Positions 54,202-63,616 of a DNA stretch of 64,000 bases are shown here, piece after piece. The DNA comes from Ureibacillus composti (GTDB lineage: Bacteria; Bacillota; Bacilli; Bacillales_A; Planococcaceae). The stretch covers positions 1,815,001 to 1,879,000 of the forward strand of contig JAUCEP010000002.1 of assembly GCA_030348875.1 (NCBI GenBank), in the 5' to 3' direction. Position 1 is the stretch's first letter, and every line of letters starts with the position of its first letter. A model generated the notes under the pieces. That model was not told where the DNA came from, made no database searches, and saw only the letters and a program-made list of their open reading frames with translations. Made by a program: the position numbers and the translations under genes.

Positions 54202-54849
54202 ATGGAACTAAAAATTGGAACAACACTAACATTGGAATCTATTCACTCAGAGCGATCTGAAAAGTTTCACTGTAAAATTGTAGAACTAAAAAATCAAGTT
54301 ATTTATATAGACTATCCAATAAATACAGTGACGAAAAAAACAGCTTTTTTATTAGATGGAGCACAATTTCACGCCACGATAACAAATCAACATGTGAGTT
54401 TTGCTTTTAAGACGGAAGTATTAGGACGTGTCGTGAAAAACATACCAATGATTATACTCTCTTGCCCACCAAAAGAAGAGTTCATTAAAGTTCAACGACG
54501 CCAATTTGTCCGTGTTAATACATCTGTTGACGTTGCAGTAGAATTTAATAATCAATACTTTCAATTTGTTACAGATGATATAAGTGCCGGTGGATTGGCT
54601 CTCATTTTAAAATCAAGTGTTTTATTTAAAGAAAACGATGATGTCAAATTAACAATTGTTCTCCCTTATAAAAATAAAGAAATTCGCTATGTTCGGACGG
54701 ATGCAAAGGTAATTCGAATATTTGAACGAAACGGCATTAAATTAGCTTCACTTGAGTTATTTGATACGGATGAGGTGGACAAGCAATACATTGTACGTTT
54801 CTGTTTTGAAAGACAATTATTAAATCGAAATAAAGAACTTAATATTTAA
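54202..54849 (+). CDS. ypfA: PilZ-domain c-di-GMP receptor
   Basis: Flagellar-brake-type protein of 215 residues (YpfA/DgrA of B. subtilis slows motility when c-di-GMP rises). It has an N-terminal YcgR-like domain (LKIGTTLTLESI, YIDYPINTVTKKTAFL) and a C-terminal PilZ domain with both c-di-GMP motifs: QRRQFVRVN (RxxxR) and TDDISAGGLALIL (D/NxSxxG). It lies between ypeB and cmk as in B. subtilis. Start ATG is preceded by a weak site, GAGGCG. The motility link is by homology. Confidence 0.9.
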   Translation: MELKIGTTLTLESIHSERSEKFHCKIVELKNQVIYIDYPINTVTKKTAFLLDGAQFHATITNQHVSFAFKTEVLGRVVKNIPMIILSCPPKEEFIKVQRRQFVRVNTSVDVAVEFNNQYFQFVTDDISAGGLALILKSSVLFKENDDVKLTIVLPYKNKEIRYVRTDAKVIRIFERNGIKLASLELFDTDEVDKQYIVRFCFERQLLNRNKELNI

Positions 54850-54886
54850 CCTACCTTTTATCATATAAAGGTAAGTCTTTACATGT

Positions 54887-54927
54887 AGTGTAGTTGGAGT
54901 TTGAATAACTTTGGCTACACTTTTTAT
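54887..54927 (+). terminator. Terminator after ypfA
   Basis: AGTGTAG (54887-54893) and CTACACT (54915-54921) form a short stem followed by TTTTATT. Weaker than the other terminators here. Confidence 0.6.
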
Positions 54928-55095
54928 TATTCCAGAAAATGTATCACAATAGGTTGATGAAAGTTTCTCACTTAGGCAAGGGTGTTTCATATTAAATCGG
55001 ATAAATTTACAAAATTACGACGAAAATAGGTGTATAACAAACGATAAAAAATAAGTGATATGTTACAATGTTTGTGGAAAGTAGGGATTCAATTT

Positions 55096-55767
55096 ATGAA
55101 AAAAATACAAATTGCAATTGATGGTCCAGCAGGGGCAGGAAAAAGCACAATTGCTAAAATTGTTGCCGAAAAATTAGGCTACACTTATATCGATACTGGA
55201 GCAATGTATCGTGCAGTTACGTATAAAGCATTGAAACAAAACATAGAATTAGATGATGCTAAGGAGTTAGAACAAATGGTGTTAAACACTTCTATTGTTC
55301 TTAAGCCTAGTGAAAAAGGGCAATTAGTTTTTGTTGATGGAGAAGATGTTTCAGAAGTTATTCGCACTAATGAAGTAACAGCTAATGTATCTCAAGTATC
55401 TGCACATCCAAATATTCGTCAAATTCTAGTTGGAAAACAACAGGAACTTGCAGCAGCAGGTGGTATTGTGATGGACGGGCGTGACATTGGTACCCATGTG
55501 TTAAAAGAGGCAGAATTAAAAATATTTATGTCCGCTACGGTTGAAGAACGTGCCAAACGACGCCAAATAGATAATGAGAAGCGCGGTATTCCATCCTCAG
55601 TTGAACAATTAATTGAAGAAATTGCACACCGCGATAAGCTTGATAGCGAACGAGAAGCTTCTCCGTTAATTCAAGCGGAAGATGCTATTTACTTAGATAC
55701 AACTGAGTTGTCTATTGCTGAAGCAGCTCAAGCCATTTTGCAATTAGCAGAAGAACTTACAAAATAA
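55096..55767 (+). CDS. cmk: Cytidylate kinase
   Basis: Phosphorylates CMP and dCMP with ATP. The 223-residue protein has the P-loop [33 protein letters not shown], the CMP-binding insertion ([18 protein letters not shown]), [20 protein letters not shown] and [10 protein letters not shown]. The start at ATG 55096 ([10 protein letters not shown]) matches homologues; the frame from 55060 has no supporting site. It precedes ypfD as in other bacilli. Confidence 0.95.
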   Translation: MKKIQIAIDGPAGAGKSTIAKIVAEKLGYTYIDTGAMYRAVTYKALKQNIELDDAKELEQMVLNTSIVLKPSEKGQLVFVDGEDVSEVIRTNEVTANVSQVSAHPNIRQILVGKQQELAAAGGIVMDGRDIGTHVLKEAELKIFMSATVEERAKRRQIDNEKRGIPSSVEQLIEEIAHRDKLDSEREASPLIQAEDAIYLDTTELSIAEAAQAILQLAEELTK

Positions 55768-55877
55768 ATGTAAATAAAGCGTAAAAAAGGTTTTTTTAAA
55801 AATATAAGGAAAATTTTTTGTCTTTATATAATATTTAGAATAAAATAGAAATTGGAAGATGCGAAGGAGGGTTACAT

Positions 55878-57023
55878 ATGTCTGAAGAAATGAACTTAGG
55901 ATTAAACCAAGAATTTCGTGAAGGAGATATTGTGAAAGGTGCTGCTGTGAAGGTAGATGAGAAAGCAGTGACTGTTTCAATTCAAGGTGCGCCTTTCGAC
56001 GGTATTGTACCAATTAGCGAACTTTCGAGCCTGCACATTGAAAAAGCTTCTGATATTGTATCAGTAGGTGATGAACTAGATTTAATGATTACCAAAGTAG
56101 AAGAAGAAAACTTTGTACTATCTAAACGCAAATTAGACGCTTTAAAAGCATGGGATCAACTGGAAGAGAAATTCGCATCAGGAGAAGTTTTTGAGGCTGA
56201 AGTGAAGGATGTTGTGAAAGGTGGCCTAGTTGTTGATTTAGGCGTACGCGGCTTCGTTCCTGCATCGCTAGTGGAAGATTATTTTGTAGAAGATTTTGAA
56301 GATTATAAAGGTAAAACATTAACATTTAAAATTACTGAGCTTGATAAAGACAAGGGTCGTTTGATTCTATCTCACCGAGCTGTTGTTGAGGAAGAAAAAG
56401 CTTCTAAGAAAAAGCAAGTACTTGGTGATATTCAAGAAGGAGCTATCCTTGATGGTACGGTTCAACGTATTGCTCCATTTGGTGCGTTTGTTGATATTGG
56501 CGGAGTAGATGGATTAGTACACATTTCACAAGTTTCTCATGATCATGTGGAAAATATTAATACAGTTTTATCTGAAGGCCAAGCTGTTAAAGTAAAAGTT
56601 TTATCTGTTGATCCATCAAATGAACGAATTTCTTTATCCATTAAAGATACATTACCTGGACCTTGGGCAAACATCAAAGAACGCGTTACGAAAGGTTCTG
56701 TTTTAACAGGTACTGTTAGACGTCTTGTTTCATTCGGTGCCTTCATCGAGATATTCCCAGGTGTTGAAGGATTAGTACACATCTCTCAGATATCACATAA
56801 GCATATTAATACTCCGCATGAAGTTTTAAAAGAGGGGCAAGAAGTGGAAGTAAAAGTTCTTGAAGTGAATGCGGATGAAAAACGATTATCATTAAGCATT
56901 AAAGAACTTCAAACCAACCCGGAAAAAGTTGAAGAATACGATTATGAGCTTCCTGAAGAAAATTCTGGTTTCTCATTCAGTGATGTAATTGGTGATCAGT
57001 TAAAAAAGCTTACAGGAAAATAA
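55878..57023 (+). CDS. ypfD: S1-domain protein, ribosomal protein S1 homologue
   Basis: RNA-binding protein of 381 residues with four S1 repeats, at about 18-85, 105-170, 190-260 and 275-345; the third and fourth contain the typical GTVQRIAPFGAFVDIGGVDG and GVEGLVHISQISHKH segments. It is shorter than the six-repeat S1 of Gram-negative bacteria, and Bacillus YpfD is not essential for translation in the same way. Start ATG follows GAAGGAGGG. It is placed after cmk in the conserved order and ended by a clear terminator. Confidence 0.92.
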   Translation: MSEEMNLGLNQEFREGDIVKGAAVKVDEKAVTVSIQGAPFDGIVPISELSSLHIEKASDIVSVGDELDLMITKVEEENFVLSKRKLDALKAWDQLEEKFASGEVFEAEVKDVVKGGLVVDLGVRGFVPASLVEDYFVEDFEDYKGKTLTFKITELDKDKGRLILSHRAVVEEEKASKKKQVLGDIQEGAILDGTVQRIAPFGAFVDIGGVDGLVHISQVSHDHVENINTVLSEGQAVKVKVLSVDPSNERISLSIKDTLPGPWANIKERVTKGSVLTGTVRRLVSFGAFIEIFPGVEGLVHISQISHKHINTPHEVLKEGQEVEVKVLEVNADEKRLSLSIKELQTNPEKVEEYDYELPEENSGFSFSDVIGDQLKKLTGK

Positions 57024-57037
57024 TAAGTTAAATATAT

Positions 57038-57080
57038 AAAACACGTAATGATAACGATTAGTTATTATTACGTGTTTTTG
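57038..57080 (+). terminator. Terminator after ypfD
   Basis: AAAACACGTAATGATAAC and GTTATTATTACGTGTTTT pair with one mismatch-like G-T, then TTGATTTTT. Confidence 0.88.
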
Positions 57081-57109
57081 ATTTTTATATGTTTCACTAT
57101 TGTAGTTCA

Positions 57110-57260
57110 TACAGTACCTTGCTGAAGGATGTTTCTCCGGTGCTGAAAATACGCTAGTGCCAACAGTACCACACGTTCTGATGCTTCTGTTGGAGTCGAC
57201 AAATTGTTGGGTTCATACGAAGAAAGTTATGTCTTACACGTATTTCTTGCAAGTCGATAA
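57110..57260 (+). repeat. Degenerate repeat family B, copy 3
   Basis: TTGTTGGGTTCATACGAAGA and the following AGTTATGTCTTAC align with TTGTTGGGGCTCACACGACG and AGTCATGTCTGCG of copy 2 (30205), while CAGTACC occurs on both sides of an inner hairpin. It looks like an old, decayed copy. Confidence 0.45.
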
Positions 57261-57662
57261 AGTCTTCTGTTTGAATTTCTTCAAAATCTTTATTTTTGTA
57301 TGATGTTACTATCCATCAACATAATCGGTTGAAATAGCAAAAAAATTAATCTCCTCAAAACTGAATGAATTAAGTCCTATAGTGTACTACCTCTACTAGA
57401 TTACTAGAAGAAATCTAATAATAGAAAATATTATCGTTAAAATAAATAATACTTTCAACTTTTGGACAAAATTTTTTCCTCTCTATATGTATATGTAGAT
57501 AGGAATGCCATTTCAGCACCTTTTTTGTTGTAATTATTGGCAAAATTATGATGGCAAATTGGGTGAATTACAGTTATTCCTGTATTTTGATGTGAAAAAA
57601 TGCTATAAAAGTTATTTTCGTGTATAATACAAAAGATAAGAATTTGGAAGGATGAAGTACAG
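57261..57662 (+). other. Gene-free stretch before der
   Basis: AT-rich DNA without credible coding sequence. B. subtilis has further small genes between ypfD and der; none is recognisable here. A promoter for der is likely in the last 60 bases (TATAAAAGTT and TGTATAATAC near 57605-57630). Confidence 0.5.
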
Positions 57663-58973
57663 ATGACAAAACCAGTAATCGCCATCGTAGGTCGTCCGAA
57701 CGTTGGAAAATCAACAATTTTTAATCGAATTGTTGGTGAACGCGTATCGATCGTGGAAGATATTCCAGGCGTAACACGTGACCGTATCTATAGTTCGGCA
57801 GATTGGTTAACACATGAATTTAACATTATAGATACAGGCGGGATTGAAATTGGTGACGAACCATTTTTAGAGCAAATTCGTCAGCAAGCAGAAATTGCCA
57901 TGGATGAAGCAGACGTTATTATCTTTATGACAAATGGTCGTGAGGGGGTAACACTAGCAGATGAACAGGTGGCGAAGATTTTATATAAAACAAAAAAGCC
58001 AGTTGTACTAGCTGTCAACAAAATTGATAATCCAGACATGCGTGAAATGATGTATGACTTTTATTCATTAGGATTTGGTGATCCATTCCCGATTTCCGGT
58101 TCCCACGGTTTAGGTCTTGGGGATTTATTAGATGAATGCGCGAAGCACTTCCCTAAAGAAGATGAAGAACAATACCCAGATGATACAATTAAATTTAGTT
58201 TAATTGGTCGTCCGAATGTTGGGAAGTCTTCTTTGGTTAATGCTTTCTTAGGACAAGAACGAGTTATTGTAAGTGATGTTGCAGGGACAACTCGTGATGC
58301 AATTGATACACCTTACTCATATGATGATCAAGAATATGTCATCATTGATACGGCAGGTATGCGTAAAAAAGGAAAAGTATATGAAACAACTGAGAAATAT
58401 TCAGTACTTCGAGCGTTAAGAGCAATTGAACGTTCAGACGTTGTTTTAGTTGTTCTGAATGCTGAAGAGGGTATTCAAGAACAAGATAAAAAAATTGCAG
58501 GATATGCACACGAAGCAGGAAAAGCTGTTATTATTGTTGTCAATAAATGGGATGCCATTGAAAAAGATGATAAAACAATGAATCGCTTTACTGAGGAAAT
58601 ACGTGAACATTTCTTATACTTAAGCTATGCACCAATTATTTTTGTCTCTGCAAAGACTAAACAACGTGTGCATAATATCTTATCAATTGTAAAACGTGTG
58701 AGTGAAAATCATGCGATGCGAATTCAATCATCAATCTTAAATGATATTATTGAAGATGCAGTTGCAAGAAATCCAGCACCTACTGATAAAGGTAGACGTT
58801 TACGTCTTTATTACACAACACAAGTGGCTGTTAAACCACCTACTTTTATTGTGTTTGTTAATGAACCAGAGCTAATGCATTTTTCATATGAACGTTTCCT
58901 TGAGAATCGTATTCGTGAAACATTTGATTTTGAAGGAACTCCGATTCGGATCATTACACGTGCACGCGAGTAA
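57663..58973 (+). CDS. der: Ribosome assembly GTPase Der (EngA)
   Basis: Essential double GTPase for 50S subunit assembly. The 436-residue protein has two G domains, each with a P-loop ([13 protein letters not shown] near residue 9; [13 protein letters not shown] near 182), DTGG/DTAG motifs and NKxD (NKID, NKWD), and a C-terminal KH-like domain ending [14 protein letters not shown]. The start ATG follows GGAAGGATG. It is followed after 17 bases by gpsA, and the pair is conserved in bacilli. Confidence 0.97.
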   Translation: MTKPVIAIVGRPNVGKSTIFNRIVGERVSIVEDIPGVTRDRIYSSADWLTHEFNIIDTGGIEIGDEPFLEQIRQQAEIAMDEADVIIFMTNGREGVTLADEQVAKILYKTKKPVVLAVNKIDNPDMREMMYDFYSLGFGDPFPISGSHGLGLGDLLDECAKHFPKEDEEQYPDDTIKFSLIGRPNVGKSSLVNAFLGQERVIVSDVAGTTRDAIDTPYSYDDQEYVIIDTAGMRKKGKVYETTEKYSVLRALRAIERSDVVLVVLNAEEGIQEQDKKIAGYAHEAGKAVIIVVNKWDAIEKDDKTMNRFTEEIREHFLYLSYAPIIFVSAKTKQRVHNILSIVKRVSENHAMRIQSSILNDIIEDAVARNPAPTDKGRRLRLYYTTQVAVKPPTFIVFVNEPELMHFSYERFLENRIRETFDFEGTPIRIITRARE

Positions 58974-58990
58974 GTGAAGGGGGATCTTAA

Positions 58991-60004
58991 ATGGAAAATG
59001 TAACTGTATTAGGAGCGGGCTCATGGGGTACTGCTTTAGCTATCGTGTTAGCTGAAAATGGCCATAACACACTTTTATGGACACATCGTGAAGAACAAGC
59101 AAACGAAATTAACGAATACCATTCAAATAAAAAATATTTACCAGAAACAAAATTACCTTCAAATTTAGTAGCAACGCATAATTTAAAGGAAGCATCTGAC
59201 CATGCTTCTATTATCGTTGTAGCGGTGCCGACTAAGGCGATTCGTGAAGTCTGTTCGCAAATGTTGAGCTATTTAAATAAGAAGGCATTATTTGTCCATG
59301 TTTCAAAAGGTATTGAACCTGATTCATTGTTAAGGATTTCAGAAATCATTGGACAAAGTTTATCTCCTGAAGTGATTGATGATATTGTTATTTTATCGGG
59401 TCCAAGTCACGCAGAAGAAGTTGTATTAAGACATCCAACAACGGTAACGGCGGCTTGCCGAGATATAGAGAAAGCAGGCATTGTTCAAGACTTATTCATG
59501 AATAATTACTTCCGTGTTTATACAAATGATGATATCGTTGGAGTAGAAATCGGAGGAGCATTAAAAAATGTTATTGCCCTTGCTGCAGGAATTTCGGATG
59601 GCTTAAATTACGGTGATAACGCAAAAGCTGCATTAATCACAAGAGGACTTGCGGAAATTACTCGCCTAGGTGTCAAAATGGGGGGGAATCCCTTTACCTT
59701 TTCGGGTTTAACTGGAATGGGCGATTTAATCGTAACATGTACAAGTATTCACTCGCGTAACTATCGTGCAGGCAATTTGCTCGGTAAAGGTCATAATTTA
59801 AATGACGTATTAGATCAAATGGGAATGGTAGTAGAAGGAGTGCGTACGACAAAAGCTGCTTATCAGCTTGCTCAAAAGTATGAGGTGCCTATGCCAATAA
59901 CATTTGCTCTGTATGATGTATTATTTAATGAAAAAGTTCCGAAAGCTGCAGTAGATGAATTAATGATCCGAATGAAAAAGCAAGAAATCGATGAATTATT
60001 ATAG
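58991..60004 (+). CDS. gpsA: Glycerol-3-phosphate dehydrogenase [NAD(P)+]
   Basis: Reduces dihydroxyacetone phosphate to sn-glycerol 3-phosphate for phospholipid synthesis. The 337-residue enzyme has the N-terminal cofactor fold [32 protein letters not shown], the catalytic lysine in [15 protein letters not shown] and [12 protein letters not shown]-like [14 protein letters not shown]. Start ATG follows AGGGGGATC. It is cotranscribed with der and followed by a hairpin terminator. Confidence 0.96.
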   Translation: MENVTVLGAGSWGTALAIVLAENGHNTLLWTHREEQANEINEYHSNKKYLPETKLPSNLVATHNLKEASDHASIIVVAVPTKAIREVCSQMLSYLNKKALFVHVSKGIEPDSLLRISEIIGQSLSPEVIDDIVILSGPSHAEEVVLRHPTTVTAACRDIEKAGIVQDLFMNNYFRVYTNDDIVGVEIGGALKNVIALAAGISDGLNYGDNAKAALITRGLAEITRLGVKMGGNPFTFSGLTGMGDLIVTCTSIHSRNYRAGNLLGKGHNLNDVLDQMGMVVEGVRTTKAAYQLAQKYEVPMPITFALYDVLFNEKVPKAAVDELMIRMKKQEIDELL

Positions 60005-60045
60005 TAGTATTTTGAATGCGATGATTAATTAATTTCAACCAAGAT

Positions 60046-60078
60046 AAAGGAGGTATTAATTTACCTCCTATTATTTTT
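60046..60078 (+). terminator. Terminator after gpsA
   Basis: AGGAGGTA (60048-60055) and TACCTCCT (60062-60069) form a stem followed by ATTATTTTTG. The left arm looks like a Shine-Dalgarno sequence but no gene follows at the right distance. Confidence 0.75.
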
Positions 60079-60145
60079 GTAATGTTATCCATAATGTTTA
60101 CTTTTATAAAATACATAGTGTCCTGATTTGAAAGGTGGTTTTTTT

Positions 60146-60412
60146 ATGCAACACCCATTATTATCAATGGATCTTTCAATGTTTGTTTTAGCTTCTGCGA
60201 GGGGACCGCTTGCAACAATGCATGCACTTGATGTGATGTGGGTTTCCTTCTATTCTATTGCTGCCATGTTAGTTTCGGTGTTAATCGTTTCGGCAGTCCG
60301 TAAATGGGTTTCAAACGGTTGTTTATCAATGATTTTACGACTATTTGCATTTGGTCTCTTTTTCATTGGGACAATCTTAATGATTCTCGTAGTATTTACT
60401 TGGCCATCTTAA
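60146..60412 (+). CDS. yphE: Small membrane protein YphE (DUF2768)
   Basis: Protein of 88 residues with two hydrophobic segments (about 29-50, MWVSFYSIAAMLVSVLIV; 62-85, ILRLFAFGLFFIGTILMIL). Length and position between gpsA and yphF match the DUF2768 family found only in spore formers, so a sporulation role is likely. ATG 60146 follows AAAGGTGG; the frame from 60128 includes that site. Function is unknown. Confidence 0.82.
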   Translation: MQHPLLSMDLSMFVLASARGPLATMHALDVMWVSFYSIAAMLVSVLIVSAVRKWVSNGCLSMILRLFAFGLFFIGTILMILVVFTWPS

Positions 60413-60502
60413 AGTACTACTGAATTTCATTCTTTGAATGACTAGTTCTATTTTAGATGAGATGAATAATTAAAGGTAATACAATTATATGGAGATATAT
60501 TG

Positions 60503-60665
60503 GACTGAATGAAGTATGCCTCCGGCGGATGTCACAGATTTTTAAAGGAATTAGAGGAAGTTTGGCCTAAGAGCGTCCCATCGTGTGACAACGGCTAACT
60601 GACCTGCGTCGTGCAATCTCAGTTTCGATAAAAATCTGGCCCAATATGCCAAGGCGCATTTGAAT
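60503..60665 (+). repeat. Intergenic repeat family A, copy 5
   Basis: Starts CTGAATGAAGTATGCCTCCG and GCGGATGTCACAGATTTTT, ends AAAAATCTGGCCC, ATATGCCAAGGCGCATTTGA. It contains the extra module TTTGGCCTAAGAGCGTCCCA ... GTGACAACGGCTAACTGACC, also found in copy 1. It ends about 18 bases before yphF. Confidence 0.85.
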
Positions 60666-60682
60666 ATGTAGAGGTGAACACA

Positions 60683-61414
60683 ATGAAGAAAAGCTGGGTT
60701 GTATTTTTAGTACTCGTTTTAACATCGCTCGTTTTATCCGGTTGTCTTTTCCCTGAAGACCAAAAGGCTGAAAATCAAGTGCCTGATGAACTTCAACTAG
60801 AAGTTGTACAGAGGGCTGTAGAGGAGTTTCAGGCCGATACAGGTGTCCTTCCAATTAAAACACGTGATATGGAAACAGATATCTTTATAAAATATCCAAT
60901 TGATTTCTCAAAGCTTATTCCAAAATATATGGCGAAATCTCCTGGTAACTCATATGAGCAAGGTGGAATCTTCCAATATATTATTTGGGATCCAGAAGAA
61001 AATCCTACTGTAAAATTGGTTGATTTACGTTCAGTTGAAAAAATTCGTGAATTAAACATTCGATTTTTAGCAACTAAGTATCCAACCTTTAAAGAGCAAA
61101 TATCAGACTATGTTTATACTATTGATTTCAAAAAAATTGGTTATGACGAAGAGTTAACAGTTCCTAGTCCATACTCGAATAATCAATTACCCTTAGTTGC
61201 TTCTACTGAAGGGGATTTATATGTAGACTATTCAATTGACTTAAATCTTTTCATAAAAGAAAATAATTTAACACCAAAACCTGGGGAGGATATTCGAATG
61301 TTGTTAGTAGAAAAATATCCTGTTGTTCCAGCCTATTCCTTCCCATACACAGTTGACGAAAATAATGAACCAGTCTTTATGTTTGACCCATCAAAAGAAA
61401 GTAAAAAATATTAG
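60683..61414 (+). CDS. yphF: Lipoprotein YphF
   Basis: Exported lipoprotein of 243 residues. The signal peptide ends in the lipobox LVLSGC with C21 as the expected lipidated residue. The mature part is soluble and acidic with VQRAVEEFQADTGVLPIKTRD near the start; it resembles YphF (DUF3939) of bacilli in length and place between yphE and spoIVA. ATG 60683 follows GTAGAGGTG; GTG 60674 is inside that site. The role is unknown, probably in sporulation or the envelope. Confidence 0.83.
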   Translation: MKKSWVVFLVLVLTSLVLSGCLFPEDQKAENQVPDELQLEVVQRAVEEFQADTGVLPIKTRDMETDIFIKYPIDFSKLIPKYMAKSPGNSYEQGGIFQYIIWDPEENPTVKLVDLRSVEKIRELNIRFLATKYPTFKEQISDYVYTIDFKKIGYDEELTVPSPYSNNQLPLVASTEGDLYVDYSIDLNLFIKENNLTPKPGEDIRMLLVEKYPVVPAYSFPYTVDENNEPVFMFDPSKESKKY

Positions 61415-61432
61415 GATAAACGATTATTTATA

Positions 61433-61478
61433 GAACCGTCACTTAGTGCATATATTGCTCTTGGTGGCGGTTTTTTTG
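61433..61478 (+). terminator. Terminator after yphF
   Basis: AACCGTCAC and GTGGCGGTT (one G-T pair) enclose a 21-base loop and are followed by a T run. Confidence 0.83.
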
Positions 61479-61760
61479 AGAAAAATTAAATGTAAACAAG
61501 AAGTGAAAAACTATTTACTTATCACAATAATATTGACCATGATCAGTGAAGGGCTTATCCATTGTAAATCGCATATTTTTTGTCTATTAAGCGCATCGAT
61601 GATGATTTAAATTTCGTACAGAAGTTGACTATTTAAAGCCTTTTAAACTTACTGTGAACGTTTTTTATTTTAAAAGGTTGCACTTTTTTGCACATTTTGA
61701 GGAATTTTCGTACAAGGTAGTTACATATTTTATTTAGAAAGGTCATAGATTGTAATACGT
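61479..61760 (+). promoter_or_regulatory. Leader region of spoIVA
   Basis: About 280 AT-rich bases with no gene. A mother-cell SigE promoter is expected here by homology with B. subtilis, but I could not assign its -35 and -10 elements with confidence. Confidence 0.35.
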
Positions 61761-61775
61761 AAAGGAGGAGCTACA

Positions 61776-63254
61776 ATAGGCGAAGAAATCTTTCAACAAA
61801 TAGCAGAGAGAACTAATGGGGATGTATATATTGGTGTTGTAGGGCCTGTGCGAGTTGGTAAGTCTACTTTTGTAAAGAAAATGATGGAATCTGTTGTGCT
61901 TCCACGCATTGCTAACGAAGAAGACCGCATGAGAGCAATGGACGAGTTGCCTCAAAGCTCACCAGGCCCAGTCATTATGACAGCAGAACCGAAATTTGTT
62001 CCGGCTCAAGGTACTCAAATCACAATTGGAGAAAGTGAAATACCATTCCGAATTCGTTTTGCAGATTGTGTAGGGTATATTATTGATGGTGTAAAAGGGT
62101 ATGAAGACGAAAATGGCCCAAAATATGTACAGACACCTTGGAGTAATGAAGCCATTCCGTTCCAAGAAGCTGCAAAAATTGGAACAGACAAAGTGATTCG
62201 CGATCACGCAAATATTGGGATTGTCGTAACAACTGACGGTACTGTAAACGGTATTAACCGTCATGCAGCTCAAGTAGCTGAGCAGCAAATTATTGAACAA
62301 CTTAAAGAAATTGGTAAACCATTTGTTGTTGTGTTAAACAGTGTTATTCCAAGTCATGCGAATACGGTTGCTTTAAGAAATGAATTATTAGAGCATTATG
62401 GTGTACCGGTAATTCCTGTTTCAATTGAACAAATGTCTATTCGTGATATGGAGTATATCTTGCAAGAGGCACTTTATGAGTTCCCAGTGGAAGATATTGA
62501 GGTCGAAAAGCCTGATTGGTTAGACGTTTTAGGAAACACACACCACTTAAATCAATCTTTAGCAGAATCTGTATCTAATGTACTAGATTCAATTACTAAA
62601 ATTCGTGATGTGAATTTGGCAGTTGAACAACTAAGAGAGATTGATTATGTTGAAGAATGTGAGATTGAAAGAGTAGATGCAGGTTTAGGTGTTGCGACTG
62701 TTCGAATTACATTAAAACCTGAAATCTATAAAGCTGTATGTAATGAATGGCTAGACTCACCAATCGAGTCAAAGAAGGATTGGCTACTCTTTATTAAAGA
62801 GGCTGCCGAGGCAAAACAAGCGCAAAAGAGATTTAGAGAAGCAATTGAGGAAGCAAGTACAAATGGTTATGGTGTAACACTTCCATCTTTAGAAGAATTT
62901 GAACCAAGTGAACCAGAAATTATTAAACAAAATAATTTCTATGGTGTACGTATGAAAGCTTCTGCACCTTCATATCACATTATCCGTATCGATATGGAAA
63001 CAGAATTTGCGCCATTAATTGGTACTGAATTTTATGCGAGTCAGTTATTAAAAGACCTTCAGTATTCATATAGACACGATCGTGAAGCGTTATGGGAAAC
63101 TCAATTATTTGGTACGCCTTTACATGAGGTGTTAAAAGAGGGAATTCGTTATAAAATGAATTCAGTTCCTCCAAATGCGAAGAAAAGAATGCGTCAAACA
63201 ATTGAAAGAATGGTTAATGAAGGTGATCGTGGACTTGTTACATTTATTATATAA
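61776..63254 (+). CDS. spoIVA: Spore coat scaffold ATPase SpoIVA, apparent ATA start
   Basis: Forms the basement layer of the spore coat around the forespore by ATP-driven polymerisation. Walker A is GVVGPVRVGKSTFVKK, Walker B-like ADCVGYIIDG, and the C terminus ends LVTFII, as in the family. The conserved protein continues upstream of the first ATG/GTG: the frame reads GEEIFQQIAERTNGDVYIGVVG, with a strong AAAGGAGG site (61761-61768) and the codon ATA at 61776 eight bases later. Starting there gives 492 residues, exactly the B. subtilis length. No ATG, GTG or TTG is available nearby in frame, and the GTG at 61848 would delete part of the P-loop. ATA initiation or a one-base error is implied. 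Confidence 0.93.
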   Translation: MGEEIFQQIAERTNGDVYIGVVGPVRVGKSTFVKKMMESVVLPRIANEEDRMRAMDELPQSSPGPVIMTAEPKFVPAQGTQITIGESEIPFRIRFADCVGYIIDGVKGYEDENGPKYVQTPWSNEAIPFQEAAKIGTDKVIRDHANIGIVVTTDGTVNGINRHAAQVAEQQIIEQLKEIGKPFVVVLNSVIPSHANTVALRNELLEHYGVPVIPVSIEQMSIRDMEYILQEALYEFPVEDIEVEKPDWLDVLGNTHHLNQSLAESVSNVLDSITKIRDVNLAVEQLREIDYVEECEIERVDAGLGVATVRITLKPEIYKAVCNEWLDSPIESKKDWLLFIKEAAEAKQAQKRFREAIEEASTNGYGVTLPSLEEFEPSEPEIIKQNNFYGVRMKASAPSYHIIRIDMETEFAPLIGTEFYASQLLKDLQYSYRHDREALWETQLFGTPLHEVLKEGIRYKMNSVPPNAKKRMRQTIERMVNEGDRGLVTFII

Positions 63255-63262
63255 TTTTATCC

Positions 63263-63290
63263 TTCAGTTGGGGTACCAACCCCAACTGAA
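63263..63290 (+). other. Perfect hairpin after spoIVA
   Basis: TTCAGTTGGGGT and ACCCCAACTGAA form a 12-bp stem with loop ACCA, 8 bases after the stop. There is no T run, so it is either a weak terminator or the left hairpin of repeat family A (copies 2 and 4 also begin with a TTCAGT stem). Confidence 0.7.
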
Positions 63291-63413
63291 TGAAGTTTGA
63301 CATTATATCCGATATAAGTTTTTATAGGAGATTTCGCTTAGTAATCGAGGGGAAATCTGATTGCGCCATCGCTTAGCTGAGATAAGAGAAAAACGCTTTG
63401 GCGTAATTCATTA
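63287..63413 (+). repeat. Degenerate repeat family A, copy 6
   Basis: It keeps the left border CTGAATGAAGTTTGA and a right part AAATCTGATTGCGC ... GCTTTGGCGTAATTCATT, but the CTCCGGCGGATG core is lost. Probably an old copy of family A. Confidence 0.5.
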
Positions 63414-63451
63414 GGTATAAAGACAATAAAATACTTAAAAATTTTTTATTA

Positions 63452-63488
63452 GGACTTTTCATTTTATAGGTGAAAAGTCCTTTTATTT
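63452..63488 (+). terminator. Terminator upstream of hbs
   Basis: GGACTTTTCA and TGAAAAGTCC form a perfect 10-bp stem followed by TTTTATTT; it ends transcription from spoIVA. Confidence 0.87.
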
Positions 63489-63616
63489 GTGTAATGTTAG
63501 AAAAAATACATTTTTCTATGCGAAAACATCGATAAATACAGTTGCACCAAGGTTTTCTATATGTTACTCTTTTTACATGATTTATGTTCATGACCCTTTG
63601 AGAGGAGGTGAATGGT

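Noticed and set aside
57455-57685. Minus-strand frame of 76 codons before der
   Set aside because: It overlaps the der start and promoter, is AT-rich and shows no family pattern or translation signal.
60048-60069. Ribosome-binding site of a missed gene after gpsA
   Set aside because: The AGGAGGT sequence is the left arm of a terminator hairpin and no start codon with an open frame follows at a proper distance.
61848-63254. Shorter spoIVA start at GTG 61848
   Set aside because: It would remove part of the Walker A motif and about 24 conserved residues, and has no ribosome-binding site; the strong AAAGGAGG lies at 61761.
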